NCBI GenBank assembly: GCA_014860745.1
Contig: JACZJC010000024.1
Coordinates: forward strand, 1-62,971
Direction of reading: 5' to 3'
DNA from: Anaerolineales bacterium
GTDB taxonomy: Bacteria > Chloroflexota > Anaerolineae > Anaerolineales > Villigracilaceae
Length of the DNA: 62,971 nt
Positions 52,212 to 60,416 of the stretch are shown piece after piece. The notes below the pieces were generated by a model that saw only the letters and a program-made list of their open reading frames with translations, had not been told where the DNA came from and made no database searches. Positions within the stretch are counted from its first letter, which is position 1. Each line of letters starts with the position of its first letter. The position numbers and the translations under genes are program-made.

Positions 52212-54122
52212 TTATTGTTGCGCCAGGCCGCAGACCGGGCAGTAAACAAAATTGTCAATCAACGCCTGGCAGTTCGGGCAGACTTTCTTCTTTTCAGTAA
52301 GCGCAGCGTAAGCCCAATCAAAGAGCAGGGCGCTGGTGAGAATGAAAAAGGCGATGGTTAATGTTGCGCCAAAGGTGCTGGCATCCAGTCCCAAGCCTGG
52401 GGCGGAATTGGCTTTAAGAAAATCCTCCAGGCGTGAAGCCGCGAAGAGAAGTACCATATAGAATATGCCTCTCCACCAGCCTCCAATCGCCAAATAGGGG
52501 ATCACAAACATCAGCAGGGCGCCTGTCAAAACCATCCATACCAGAAATGTGTTTACAGCCCATTTCAATGAAGGCTCCTCCAAACTCCATAGCGAGACGT
52601 TCGGGTCAAGCATGCGGATGGAGGGCTCTTTCAAGGCGATAACCAGCGGCTTGAGGAAATTATCGCATTCATCCATGGCAGAGCTGTAGAGGGGACTCGC
52701 AGGGTCGTTATTGGCAAGTGTCAGGGCTTCCTGCTCACAGGTTCGGTCCATTTTCTGGAGATAATTGGGAAGGATGGCTCGCTCGTAGATCAGGTTGTAC
52801 GCGGTGTTTGTCCCTGTCAAAACTGCGGTAATCATCGCATACATGCCTGCAAACACGAACAGGATGTGAATAAGCATGTACAGCAGGTAACGCTTTAGGC
52901 TTTCGCGTTCCCTCTCCCAATCGATGGCCACACCCGTGAATAGATGGAAATAGGTGGCGGAGCTTCCCATCAGTCCGATCAATCCCCCGAATATTGCGGC
53001 GGGCAGGGAATATGGGTTAAGCGCCTGCACGCTCATGTCAAAATTTATAAAATACGTATAGATCACCAAAGGGATAAGCACCAGTGCGAACAGGATAAGC
53101 GCCGCCTGGGATGTACGTTGTTCCCGCCGCAGCGAAACTTGAATTGCCTTGATGAAGAAGGAGCGGTGGCTTGCATTGTTCATTAATAAGGTGCTCGCCG
53201 GATAGCTGACGTACATCGGCGAAAGAGCCGCGAGAGACATACTGATGCCCAGGACAGCGATAAGTACCAGCGCAAAAATCACTGAACTCCCTGTAAATGC
53301 TTCACCTGAGACGTTTACCAAAGCACTGTACATCTGCGAAGAACCGTCCAGAACGGGCGGAAGAGGTTCGGTTAAATCGCGCATTTGTTTTAAAGTGATC
53401 AGAGTTGCGGCGGTTTCAAAGACAATAAAGAACCCCATGCCGATGGAAATTAATCCAAGCCCCACCCTCGACATTCTCCACGCGCGTGTCTTCATTGTCT
53501 GCCGAAAGAGGTCGTCCCCATCATCTACTGCGAGCACAAGGCGGGGGCGCAGCTCCACTGCTTCTTCTGCCAGTTCAATCAATCGGGAAGCGCTGGGGAT
53601 GTTCTGGCGGGTGCGTTGCTTTCTAGCGTAAGCGGCCAGGTTTTGGCGAAGATGACCAGCGGCGATTCGGACCGACTCGCGCTCTGTGGTGGGCTGATCG
53701 GATACATCCTCGCTGGTTGGAGTATCCTCTAATGGACGTGCCAAACCCAGAGTCCGCAGAAGGAACGAGCCGAAAGTCTGCAAGCCCATTTGGATGGTCT
53801 GCCAACCCGTCCTGGCCCGCCTGGTATTCGCAGGTTCAAGAATCATCCGCTCGATGAATTCTTGCAGGCTGTGAACCTGCCCTGATTTAACCAGAAGGTC
53901 GGCGGTTGCAGTGCCCATGCCTTTAATGCGAATCAGATCGGCAACGCCTGCCCAGTGTGCCAGGTCGTGGACGGGAATGCGGGAGGTTTTGCTGAATTCT
54001 TTTCTTCGTTCGGGGAGTGCCAGCCGCTGCAAAATGTCATCCGCAGAGTGAATACCATGGTTTGAGAGATTCTTGCGCTCTTGAGTGGAAATGCATGGCA
54101 AATCTTCAAGTCTGTATTTCAT
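52212..54122 (-). CDS. Helix-hairpin-helix, multi-span membrane protein with C-terminal zinc ribbon
   Basis: A 636-residue protein of unknown function. Residues 1-110 hold two helix-hairpin-helix units (IHSADDILQRLAL and VADLIRIKGMGTATADLLVK) of DUF4332 type, usually DNA binding. A charged linker follows, then six or more membrane helices between about 225 and 590. The last 25 residues form a CX2C...CX2C zinc ribbon (CPNCQALIDNFVYCPVCG). The ATG has an AGAGGA site. It sits directly upstream of hsdR and shares a duplicated promoter block with it, so expression may be parallel. A role in DNA sensing at the membrane is only a guess. Confidence 0.7.
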   Translation of the reverse strand: MKYRLEDLPCISTQERKNLSNHGIHSADDILQRLALPERRKEFSKTSRIPVHDLAHWAGVADLIRIKGMGTATADLLVKSGQVHSLQEFIERMILEPANTRRARTGWQTIQMGLQTFGSFLLRTLGLARPLEDTPTSEDVSDQPTTERESVRIAAGHLRQNLAAYARKQRTRQNIPSASRLIELAEEAVELRPRLVLAVDDGDDLFRQTMKTRAWRMSRVGLGLISIGMGFFIVFETAATLITLKQMRDLTEPLPPVLDGSSQMYSALVNVSGEAFTGSSVIFALVLIAVLGISMSLAALSPMYVSYPASTLLMNNASHRSFFIKAIQVSLRREQRTSQAALILFALVLIPLVIYTYFINFDMSVQALNPYSLPAAIFGGLIGLMGSSATYFHLFTGVAIDWERERESLKRYLLYMLIHILFVFAGMYAMITAVLTGTNTAYNLIYERAILPNYLQKMDRTCEQEALTLANNDPASPLYSSAMDECDNFLKPLVIALKEPSIRMLDPNVSLWSLEEPSLKWAVNTFLVWMVLTGALLMFVIPYLAIGGWWRGIFYMVLLFAASRLEDFLKANSAPGLGLDASTFGATLTIAFFILTSALLFDWAYAALTEKKKVCPNCQALIDNFVYCPVCGLAQQ

Positions 54123-54186
54123 ATATCCTCTCAGGGATAGGTACTACATCAACTAATTCTTCTTTGCAGTGTATCTCCCCTATTAT

Positions 54187-54290
54187 TCCACAGTATACCG
54201 ACCCCTTCGAGGCATGGTTAGGTATTCGGATCAGTGGCAGCCGTCTCAACGCGCGAAACGACCGCCACTCAAACTATCCAACTACCAAAC
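54187..54290. repeat. Duplicated upstream block, second copy
   Basis: The copy of 52065-52175, lying upstream of the HhH membrane protein gene. It is followed on the plus strand by an octamer repeat. Confidence 0.85.
54192..54221 (-). promoter_or_regulatory. Probable promoter of the HhH membrane protein gene
   Basis: On the minus strand, CTAACC (54221-54216) and TATACT (54197-54192) are 18 bases apart, in the same place as in the hsdR copy. The -35 is weaker here. Confidence 0.45.
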
Positions 54291-54330
54291 TACCAATCTA
54301 CCAACCTACCAAACTACCAACCTACTCCTC
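54272..54330. repeat. Octamer tandem repeat
   Basis: About six imperfect copies of an 8-base unit (AACTACCA, ATCTACCA, ACCTACCA). The corresponding place in the hsdR copy has only two to three degenerate units, so copy number has changed since the duplication. Confidence 0.7.
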
Positions 54331-54376
54331 CCACTCCATCTGCGCGATGTGCCCGACTTGTATTCGCCGACGCACA

Positions 54377-54913
54377 TTAGCAATTTCTATTACCACAATA
54401 GCAGCGCGGCTTCTTGGTAACAGGGTCGTAATAACATACTTTTTTCTTCGTTCCATTCGAACAGCAATCCACGGCATACCCGCGGATCGGGCTGCCCATC
54501 AAGACGATATAAACCCCCACAACTAATGAAACGCCGCCTGCCTCTTCGAGCGCCTTTTTGGCTTCCTCTCGCAGTTCTTCCATAAACTCAAGCGAGATAG
54601 GCGAGTTCTTGAATGCCACCAGCATTTCCTCTTCTGTGGGCTGGTTTGGCTCCGCGCACTGAGCGGCCGCATCCAGGGGTCCCAAATAACCGAATTCCAC
54701 CTTGTATGGCAAGGCGCCTGGTTCGCTGCTCGAATCCGCTTCGTCATACGCCAACCGCAAGCCGATCGGAAAATACTCATTGTCGAGGCCGCCTATATGA
54801 GTATGTATCCTGCTTTGAAAACTCTGAAAAACTTCATAGTGTTTTTCCAGTGGCACTGGTCTCGGGGATTCCTGGCGCTGCCCTCTCTTTGGGTCTTGCT
54901 CTATAATGCTCAT
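54377..54913 (-). CDS. Unknown protein with a cysteine-rich tail, 178 aa
   Basis: I do not recognise this protein. Residues 1-100 are acidic and probably soluble (EADSSSEPGALPYKVEF); a helical segment EEEMLVAFKNSPISLEFMEE and a hydrophobic stretch (GGVSLVVGVYIVLMG) follow. The last 30 residues hold six cysteines (CCSNGTKKKVCYYD, CYCGNRNC). The AGGAG ribosome-binding site is 6 bases from the ATG. It is followed by the HhH membrane protein gene and preceded by a TPR gene. The tail could bind metal or be disulfide-bonded; it also recalls leader-core peptides, but no modifying enzyme is nearby. Confidence 0.65.
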   Translation of the reverse strand: MSIIEQDPKRGQRQESPRPVPLEKHYEVFQSFQSRIHTHIGGLDNEYFPIGLRLAYDEADSSSEPGALPYKVEFGYLGPLDAAAQCAEPNQPTEEEMLVAFKNSPISLEFMEELREEAKKALEEAGGVSLVVGVYIVLMGSPIRGYAVDCCSNGTKKKVCYYDPVTKKPRCYCGNRNC

Positions 54914-54958
54914 TTTTTCTCCTTTGGTGAATGGTGAAGGTGCGCTGCATGCGCAGCC

Positions 54959-56506
54959 TCATGGCAACCTGGCTTTCTGTAAGGCACGGATGATCTCCTC
55001 TACAGCAGGCGCGATCTCGGGCTTGAATTCTGCATCCTCTCGCAATTCAGCGATTACCTGCTCGCGCCTGTCTTCATCCAGCCTTGGGATGATGCGCTCA
55101 TATGTCCGTTTGGCTGCATCCGTCTCGCCTGCATATAACTGTGCCTGTCCCAGCAGGTGGTAATAATAAAATTCTCCAGGGTCGGCCTCAATCGCCTTTT
55201 CGAAATCTTCGATCGCTCCCTCGTAATCCTCCTGTTGATAACGGTCGATGCCGCTGAAGAAATACCCATCGGCAGGGTCCAGCTTAATGGCTTCATCCAA
55301 ATCCCGACGACGCGCCTCGGGGTCTACCTGCAAGCTGGCTCTGTTTATCAGGGCACCGGCCTTCAATCGGTCATCGTTCTCGATCACATACGTAAACTCG
55401 GCCGTGGCCTCGTCGACCTGGCCTGAATACAGATAAACCAGCCCGCGGTTAAATCTTGCGCCATAGAGAGTATGGTCCAACTCAAATGCCGTCTCGTAGG
55501 CATTCAGCACTGTCTCCCGATCCGAATCCGATAAATTCATTGAGTCATACATAAGCCCCTGCAGAAAATAGCCCCGTGCCAGAGCTGTGGGATTCGTCTC
55601 ACCGAGCCCATCCCTCTCAGCCCTGCTAATGGCATCTCTCAGGCGGGTCTGTGACTTACCCGTCTGTCCATTCAGCAGAAGAATTTCACTGAGAGCGAAT
55701 TCCGTTAAATAAGCAATCTGTTTCGGTTCATGAACCAGAAAATCAGAGGAAGCCAGTTCTTCAGAAGTAGCTTCAGATATCGTCTTGTCGTGGTCCTCGA
55801 ACGCAGGCGTTTCGAGGTGCATCTCATAACCTGCCGCATCCTTGATGCCCCAGATCATAATATCCGCATTGCGTTCCGTCGCCTTGTTCAACGCGTTGGT
55901 GGATACATCGAATGCTTCCTCCAGGTGGCAGACATCATATAAATTTCCCGCCTGGTTATTGACCAGTTCATTATAGATCTTGCTCGATACCAGCCATTGT
56001 TGTCCGCCAGTCTCCTTCACATCCGCCACGATCACCAGTAAATTATCCTCTCCTTCAGCGTAACTGCAAGTCAGCGCAGGGTCTGTGGTCAACTCTGTCA
56101 TCACGCTCTTCGCATTCACCCCCGACCATCCCAACGTGAAGACCGTCAAGGCTGCAATGAATCCCGCCTCCATCCGCCGCCTTGGAAGGGACTGCACATA
56201 GGGGTCATATTTGGATGGCCTGATCGGTGCCAACAAGCGCTCGAGAAACGAACCTCGCCTGGGTGTTTTCGAATTTCTGCTGTTTTGGGTTTTCTTCTTT
56301 TTCTCATTAAGCTTCCCCCAACGCCTGCTGATCACGATCATTGAGCTTGCAACGATTAGCAACAGCGAAACAGTATTCGGGATCGGCGTCTCGGCGATTT
56401 TGAAAATACCCTGAATATACGCCACCACCGCCCCCACAGAGACTGTAATATCTGTAATGGATTTTATGATATTGCTGATGGAACCCGATGTTTTTTCTTC
56501 GGTCAT
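54959..56506 (-). CDS. Membrane TPR protein
   Basis: A 515-residue protein with three membrane helices (about 15-40, 48-68 and 115-135), an extracytoplasmic or cytoplasmic domain with VIVADVKETGGQQWLVSSKI and RNADIMIWGIKDAAG, and at least four TPR-like repeats in the last 200 residues. It has the same architecture as the protein at 43708. The start at 56506 (MTEEKTSGS) has AGGG upstream; the longer frame to 56635 overlaps the region of the trmFO promoter. It probably heads the minus-strand island. Confidence 0.8.
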   Translation of the reverse strand: MTEEKTSGSISNIIKSITDITVSVGAVVAYIQGIFKIAETPIPNTVSLLLIVASSMIVISRRWGKLNEKKKKTQNSRNSKTPRRGSFLERLLAPIRPSKYDPYVQSLPRRRMEAGFIAALTVFTLGWSGVNAKSVMTELTTDPALTCSYAEGEDNLLVIVADVKETGGQQWLVSSKIYNELVNNQAGNLYDVCHLEEAFDVSTNALNKATERNADIMIWGIKDAAGYEMHLETPAFEDHDKTISEATSEELASSDFLVHEPKQIAYLTEFALSEILLLNGQTGKSQTRLRDAISRAERDGLGETNPTALARGYFLQGLMYDSMNLSDSDRETVLNAYETAFELDHTLYGARFNRGLVYLYSGQVDEATAEFTYVIENDDRLKAGALINRASLQVDPEARRRDLDEAIKLDPADGYFFSGIDRYQQEDYEGAIEDFEKAIEADPGEFYYYHLLGQAQLYAGETDAAKRTYERIIPRLDEDRREQVIAELREDAEFKPEIAPAVEEIIRALQKARLP

Positions 56507-56627
56507 TACTTGTCCCTGTACCAAGTGGATAATAAAAAAGGCACAATTACTATACAATGAACACAACCCAAATACAAGTGTCGCCGCCCGTTTTTCACAT
56601 CCTTCACCCTTCTCCCCATTCCCCGCC

Positions 56628-56636
56628 TGATACAAT
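56628..56636 (+). promoter_or_regulatory. Extended -10 promoter of trmFO
   Basis: TGATACAAT, a TGn-extended -10 element, ends 7 bases before the ATG at 56644. The start site would coincide with the start codon, giving a leaderless mRNA. No -35 is obvious, as expected with an extended -10. Confidence 0.5.
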
Positions 56637-56643
56637 AGCCCCC

Positions 56644-57990
56644 ATGCAAACCCTCACCATCATCGGCGGCGGACTCGCCGGCAGTGAAGCCGCCTGGCAG
56701 GCCGCACAGCACGGACTGCAAGTGAACCTCTACGAAATGCGCCCCAGCCATCCCACCGGCGCGCATCTCGGCGCCGACCTCGCGGAGCTGGTCTGTTCCA
56801 ACTCGCTCGGTTCCAACCTGCCAGACCGCGCCTCTGGCGTGCTCAAGAACGAACTGCGCGCGCTCCACTCCATGCTGCTCGAATGTGCCCAAGCCTCCGC
56901 CCTGCCGGCCGGCGCCGCCCTCGCTGTAGACCGTGAGTCCTTTGCCCGTCTCGTCACCGAACGCGTGCAAAGCCACCCCAATATCAAGGTCATCCGTGAA
57001 GAAGTGCAAGCCATCCCCGAAACCCCCGTCATCGTCGCCAGCGGGCCGCTCACATCCGAAAGCCTCTCGCAATCCATTGCCAGGCTCAGCGGCGAAGAGC
57101 ATCTCTTCTTCTTCGACGCCATCGCCCCCATCGTCCGCGCCGACAGCATCGACATGCAAGTGGCCTTCCGCGCCTCACGCTACGACCAAAGCGGCGACGA
57201 CGAAGGCGATTACATCAACTGTCCCTTCAATAAAGAGCAATACTACGTTTTTGTGAATGCGCTCAAAGAAGCCGAACGCATCGAGCTGCGTTCGTTCGAA
57301 GAAGCCATTCGCTCGGGCGTCAAAGCCGGTCAATTCTTCGAAGGCTGCCTGCCCGTCGAGATCATTGCGTCCCGCGGCGAGGACTCGCTGGCCTTCGGCC
57401 CCATGCGCCCCGTCGGCCTGCGGAATCCGCACACCGGCAAACGGCCGTATGCCGTTGTGCAATTAAGGCAGGATAACCTCGCGGGCAGTTTATATAACCT
57501 GGTCGGCTTTCAAACCAACCTCAAATTCCCCGAACAAAAGCGCGTCTTTCACCTCATCCCCGGCCTCCAGAACGCCGAGTTCGAACGCTTCGGCCAGATG
57601 CACCGCAACACCTTCATCGCCTCGCCCAAACTCCTGCGCCCCACCCTCCAGCACATCACCCGCGCCGATCTCTTCTTTGCGGGGCAGATCACCGGCGTCG
57701 AAGGCTACATGGGCAACATCGCCACCGGTCTGCTCGCGGGTCTCAACGCCGCGCGCCTGCTGGCCGGCCAGCCCCTGCTCGAACTTCCCCGCGAGACCAT
57801 GCTCGGTTCGCTCTGTCACTACATCACCCACGCCAGCCTCAAAGACTTCCAGCCCATGAAGGCCAACTTCGGCATCCTCCCCCCGCTCGAGCTGGAGGAC
57901 AAACGCATCGGCAAACGCGAACGCGGCGGACTCTACGCCGACCGCTCCGCCAATGTGCTTACTCGATACCTGTCACTGGCGGTTGAGTAG
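56644..57990 (+). CDS. trmFO: tRNA (uracil-54-C5)-methyltransferase, folate/FAD-dependent
   Basis: A 448-residue flavoprotein that makes 5-methyluridine at position 54 of tRNA with methylenetetrahydrofolate as methyl donor. The N-terminal FAD-binding motif is [16 protein letters not shown] (about 5-20). [10 protein letters not shown] contains the conserved Cys near residue 53, and [14 protein letters not shown] holds the second conserved Cys. The C-terminal FAD site is [22 protein letters not shown]. Length is typical. The upstream ATG at 56557 is inside the promoter region and is rejected. It is divergent from the minus-strand island. Confidence 0.95.
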   Translation: MQTLTIIGGGLAGSEAAWQAAQHGLQVNLYEMRPSHPTGAHLGADLAELVCSNSLGSNLPDRASGVLKNELRALHSMLLECAQASALPAGAALAVDRESFARLVTERVQSHPNIKVIREEVQAIPETPVIVASGPLTSESLSQSIARLSGEEHLFFFDAIAPIVRADSIDMQVAFRASRYDQSGDDEGDYINCPFNKEQYYVFVNALKEAERIELRSFEEAIRSGVKAGQFFEGCLPVEIIASRGEDSLAFGPMRPVGLRNPHTGKRPYAVVQLRQDNLAGSLYNLVGFQTNLKFPEQKRVFHLIPGLQNAEFERFGQMHRNTFIASPKLLRPTLQHITRADLFFAGQITGVEGYMGNIATGLLAGLNAARLLAGQPLLELPRETMLGSLCHYITHASLKDFQPMKANFGILPPLELEDKRIGKRERGGLYADRSANVLTRYLSLAVE

Positions 57991-58037
57991 GGCGAGCGCA
58001 CTTCTTGCCCGTATCGAAACCACCACATCACATCATG

Positions 58038-58120
58038 TCGTTGCGAGCCGCGAAGCGGCGAAGCAATCTCCTCTTATTGGGAGACTGCTTCGGCAAAAGA
58101 CAAGAGCGCCTCGCAGCGAC
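58038..58120. repeat. Inverted-repeat element (REP/MITE-like), intact copy
   Basis: 83 bases. The outer arms GTCGTTGCGAG (58038-58048) and CTCGCAGCGAC (58110-58120) and inner arms GAAGCAATCTCC and GGAGACTGCTTC pair with single G-U changes. I have seen the same GTCGTTGCGAG...GAAGCAATCTCC sequence in many bacterial genomes as a dispersed repeat. No gene is inside. Confidence 0.8.
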
Positions 58121-58134
58121 ATAACCATACATCC

Positions 58135-59043
58135 ATGTCCAAACGCGCCGTCTTCCTCTACCTCTCCTTGATCTTCGCTCTTCTGGCTCTGGTCGCAGGC
58201 TGGTACATCGCCTCCTTCCTCAACCGTGAGCCTGCTCCTCTTTCCTTCGACAGTTCCCGCGCCTATGCCCACGTGCAGACCCAGGTCGCCTTCGGGCCGC
58301 GCCCGCCCGGGTCGTCTGCCCATGCCCAGGTCCGCGAATGGATGCGCGCCGAATTGGAATCCGCTGGCTGGCAGGTGCAAGTCCACGAGACCGAGCGCCT
58401 CGGGCATCCCATCTACAACCTCATCGCCAAACGCGGCGGCGAATCGCCGCAGGTCATCCTCGGCGCTCATTACGATACCCGCCTCCACTCCGATAACGAC
58501 CCCGACCCCGCGATGCATACACAGCCCGGCCCCGGCGCAAACGACGGTGCATCGGGTGTTGCCGTCCTGCTCGAGCTTGCGCGCTCGCTTCCCAAAGACA
58601 CGGTCCCCGTTTGGCTGGTCTTCTTCGACGCCGAAGACCAAGGGCGCATCCCCGGCTGGGAATGGATTCTCGGTTCGCGCGCCTTCGTGGAAGAGATTCC
58701 CGTCCAGCCGCAGGCGGTGGTCATTGTCGATATGGTCGGCGATGCCGACCTGAACATTTACCAGGAAATGAGCTCAGACCCCGCCCTGCGCGCCGAGATC
58801 TGGGACGCCGCTGAAAGGCTCGGCTATGGGGATGTCTTCATCAAAAAAGAAAAGCACACCATCATCGACGACCACCTTCCTTTCCTCGAAGCCGGGATCC
58901 CCGCTGTGGATATCATCGACATAGAATATCCATACTGGCACACCATGCAAGACACCCCGGATAAGATCTCTCCCGCGAGCCTGCAAGCCGTGGGCGAAAC
59001 CCTTCTGCATTGGGTAACCTCCCTGTCATCGCAAGCCGAATAG
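58135..59043 (+). CDS. M28-family metallopeptidase/glutaminyl cyclase-like protein
   Basis: A 302-residue protein. An uncleaved signal anchor lies at about 5-25. Zinc ligands fit LGAHYDTRLH and GANDGASGVAVLLELAR, and the acidic catalytic residue lies in VFFDAEDQGRIPGWEWILGSR. DHLPFLEAGIPAVDIIDIEYPYWHT holds the last zinc His. The W..GS pattern after the acid pair resembles glutaminyl-peptide cyclotransferases more than aminopeptidases. It is probably active outside the cell membrane. The last residues and stop codon lie in a decayed copy of the inverted-repeat element. Confidence 0.85.
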   Translation: MSKRAVFLYLSLIFALLALVAGWYIASFLNREPAPLSFDSSRAYAHVQTQVAFGPRPPGSSAHAQVREWMRAELESAGWQVQVHETERLGHPIYNLIAKRGGESPQVILGAHYDTRLHSDNDPDPAMHTQPGPGANDGASGVAVLLELARSLPKDTVPVWLVFFDAEDQGRIPGWEWILGSRAFVEEIPVQPQAVVIVDMVGDADLNIYQEMSSDPALRAEIWDAAERLGYGDVFIKKEKHTIIDDHLPFLEAGIPAVDIIDIEYPYWHTMQDTPDKISPASLQAVGETLLHWVTSLSSQAE

Positions 59044-59087
59044 GCGCGGCAATCTCCCAGCGGCTCATCAACGAGTTTAGGATGACA
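59024..59087. repeat. Decayed copy of the inverted-repeat element
   Basis: Ends TGTCATC and GATGACA are perfect complements. The interior (GCAAGCC...GGCAATCTCCC) resembles the intact element at 58038. It contains the stop codon of the M28 gene. Confidence 0.55.
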
Positions 59088-59122
59088 TAATCAAAACTAT
59101 GTTCAAAACCCCCAACTCGGCG

Positions 59123-59128
59123 TAAACT
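59123..59128 (+). promoter_or_regulatory. Possible -10 box of the kinase gene
   Basis: TAAACT ends 7 bases before the ATG at 59136, a spacing also seen for trmFO and the radical SAM gene. No clear -35. Confidence 0.35.
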
Positions 59129-59135
59129 TAAGTCA

Positions 59136-60416
59136 ATGACCTTACAAGCCTCGCTGCAAAAACTCCGCGCTCCCTGGGTGGAACGCATCGCTCGCGAACT
59201 GGCGAGCGGTGAAGGTGTGCGCGCGGGCTTTTCGGAACAACTGGTCCGTTTTTACGAACTCCTCGAACAGACCGTCATGACGGGTGACACCGCCTGGCTC
59301 GACCCCATCCTCTACGACTGGGGGCGCTCCCCCACCGAAACCAATCTCGAAGAAGCCGGCTACTACGTCTCCTTCGTGGTCAACCGCATGATCGCCCTCA
59401 CCATCGAAGTGGCGCGCGAGAACCTCAAACAAAAAGAGGCGCTCGTGTTGCTGACCGCCGTCATCCCCATCCTCACCCACAGCCTCAGCGTCGTCGTCCG
59501 CTACGAAATGGAAACCCGCGTCGCGCACATTTCCAACGAGCTGGGCAAAACGCAGGAGAAACTCCAGCGCCTCGACCGCAACAAATCGAATTTCATCTCC
59601 GTCGCCGCCCACGAGTTGAAGACCCCGCTTACCCTCATCGAAGGCTACGCCTCCATGATGGTGGATGTGGTGCAGGCCTCGTCCCAGCCACTCATGGACG
59701 AATATCTCAACGGTGTCGAAACCGGCATCCACCGCCTACGCCACATCATCGACGATATGATCGACGTCTCCCTGATCGACAACAACCTGCTCACCCTCAA
59801 CTTCCAGCCGCTCTGGATCAGCCACCTCTTCACCCTGCTCGAGAATGAAATGCGAAAGACCGTCACCGAGCGCCGCCAGACCCTGGATATTCATTCGTTC
59901 GAGGGCAGCGACCTCATGATCTACGCCGACTCGGAACGCCTGTATCAGGCCCTGCATAACGTCGTCTCCAACGCCATCAAATACACTCCCGACAAAGGTA
60001 CGATCACCATTAACGGGCGCCTGCTGCCCGGCTTCGTCGAGATCGTCATCACCGATACCGGCATCGGCATCTCGCCCGAGCATCAGGCCACCATCTTCGA
60101 GAAGTTCGAACAGCTTGGCCGCGCCGATCTGCACTCCAGCGGCAAGACCAAGTTCAAAGGCGGCGGACCCGGCCTCGGCCTGCCCATCACCCGCGGCATT
60201 ATCGAAGCGCACGGCGGCACCATCTGGGTGGAATCGGATGGCTACGACGAAGTAAAATTGAACGGCTCCACCTTTCACATTCTCCTGCCCTCGCGCACCG
60301 AGCCAAGCGACCCCAACATGCTCAAGTTCTTCGGTGAATTCGACGCCGATAAAAAAGATATAGAAACGGAAGCCAGTGCCAAAGAAAATACCCCAACCGA
60401 CAAACCCGCCGCGTGA
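59136..60416 (+). CDS. Soluble histidine kinase with RsbRD-like N-terminal helical domain
   Basis: A 426-residue protein without membrane helices. The N-terminal 145 residues are helical (WVERIARELASGEG, RMIALTIEVARENLKQ), like RsbR N-terminal sensory domains. HisKA follows with phospho-acceptor His159 (FISVAAHELKTPLTLIEGY), then HATPase with NVVSNAIKYTPDKG, DTGIGISPEHQ and GGGPGLGLPITRGI. The last 40 residues are charged. No response regulator is adjacent. The 3' end overlaps hflX by 41 bases. Confidence 0.88.
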   Translation: MTLQASLQKLRAPWVERIARELASGEGVRAGFSEQLVRFYELLEQTVMTGDTAWLDPILYDWGRSPTETNLEEAGYYVSFVVNRMIALTIEVARENLKQKEALVLLTAVIPILTHSLSVVVRYEMETRVAHISNELGKTQEKLQRLDRNKSNFISVAAHELKTPLTLIEGYASMMVDVVQASSQPLMDEYLNGVETGIHRLRHIIDDMIDVSLIDNNLLTLNFQPLWISHLFTLLENEMRKTVTERRQTLDIHSFEGSDLMIYADSERLYQALHNVVSNAIKYTPDKGTITINGRLLPGFVEIVITDTGIGISPEHQATIFEKFEQLGRADLHSSGKTKFKGGGPGLGLPITRGIIEAHGGTIWVESDGYDEVKLNGSTFHILLPSRTEPSDPNMLKFFGEFDADKKDIETEASAKENTPTDKPAA

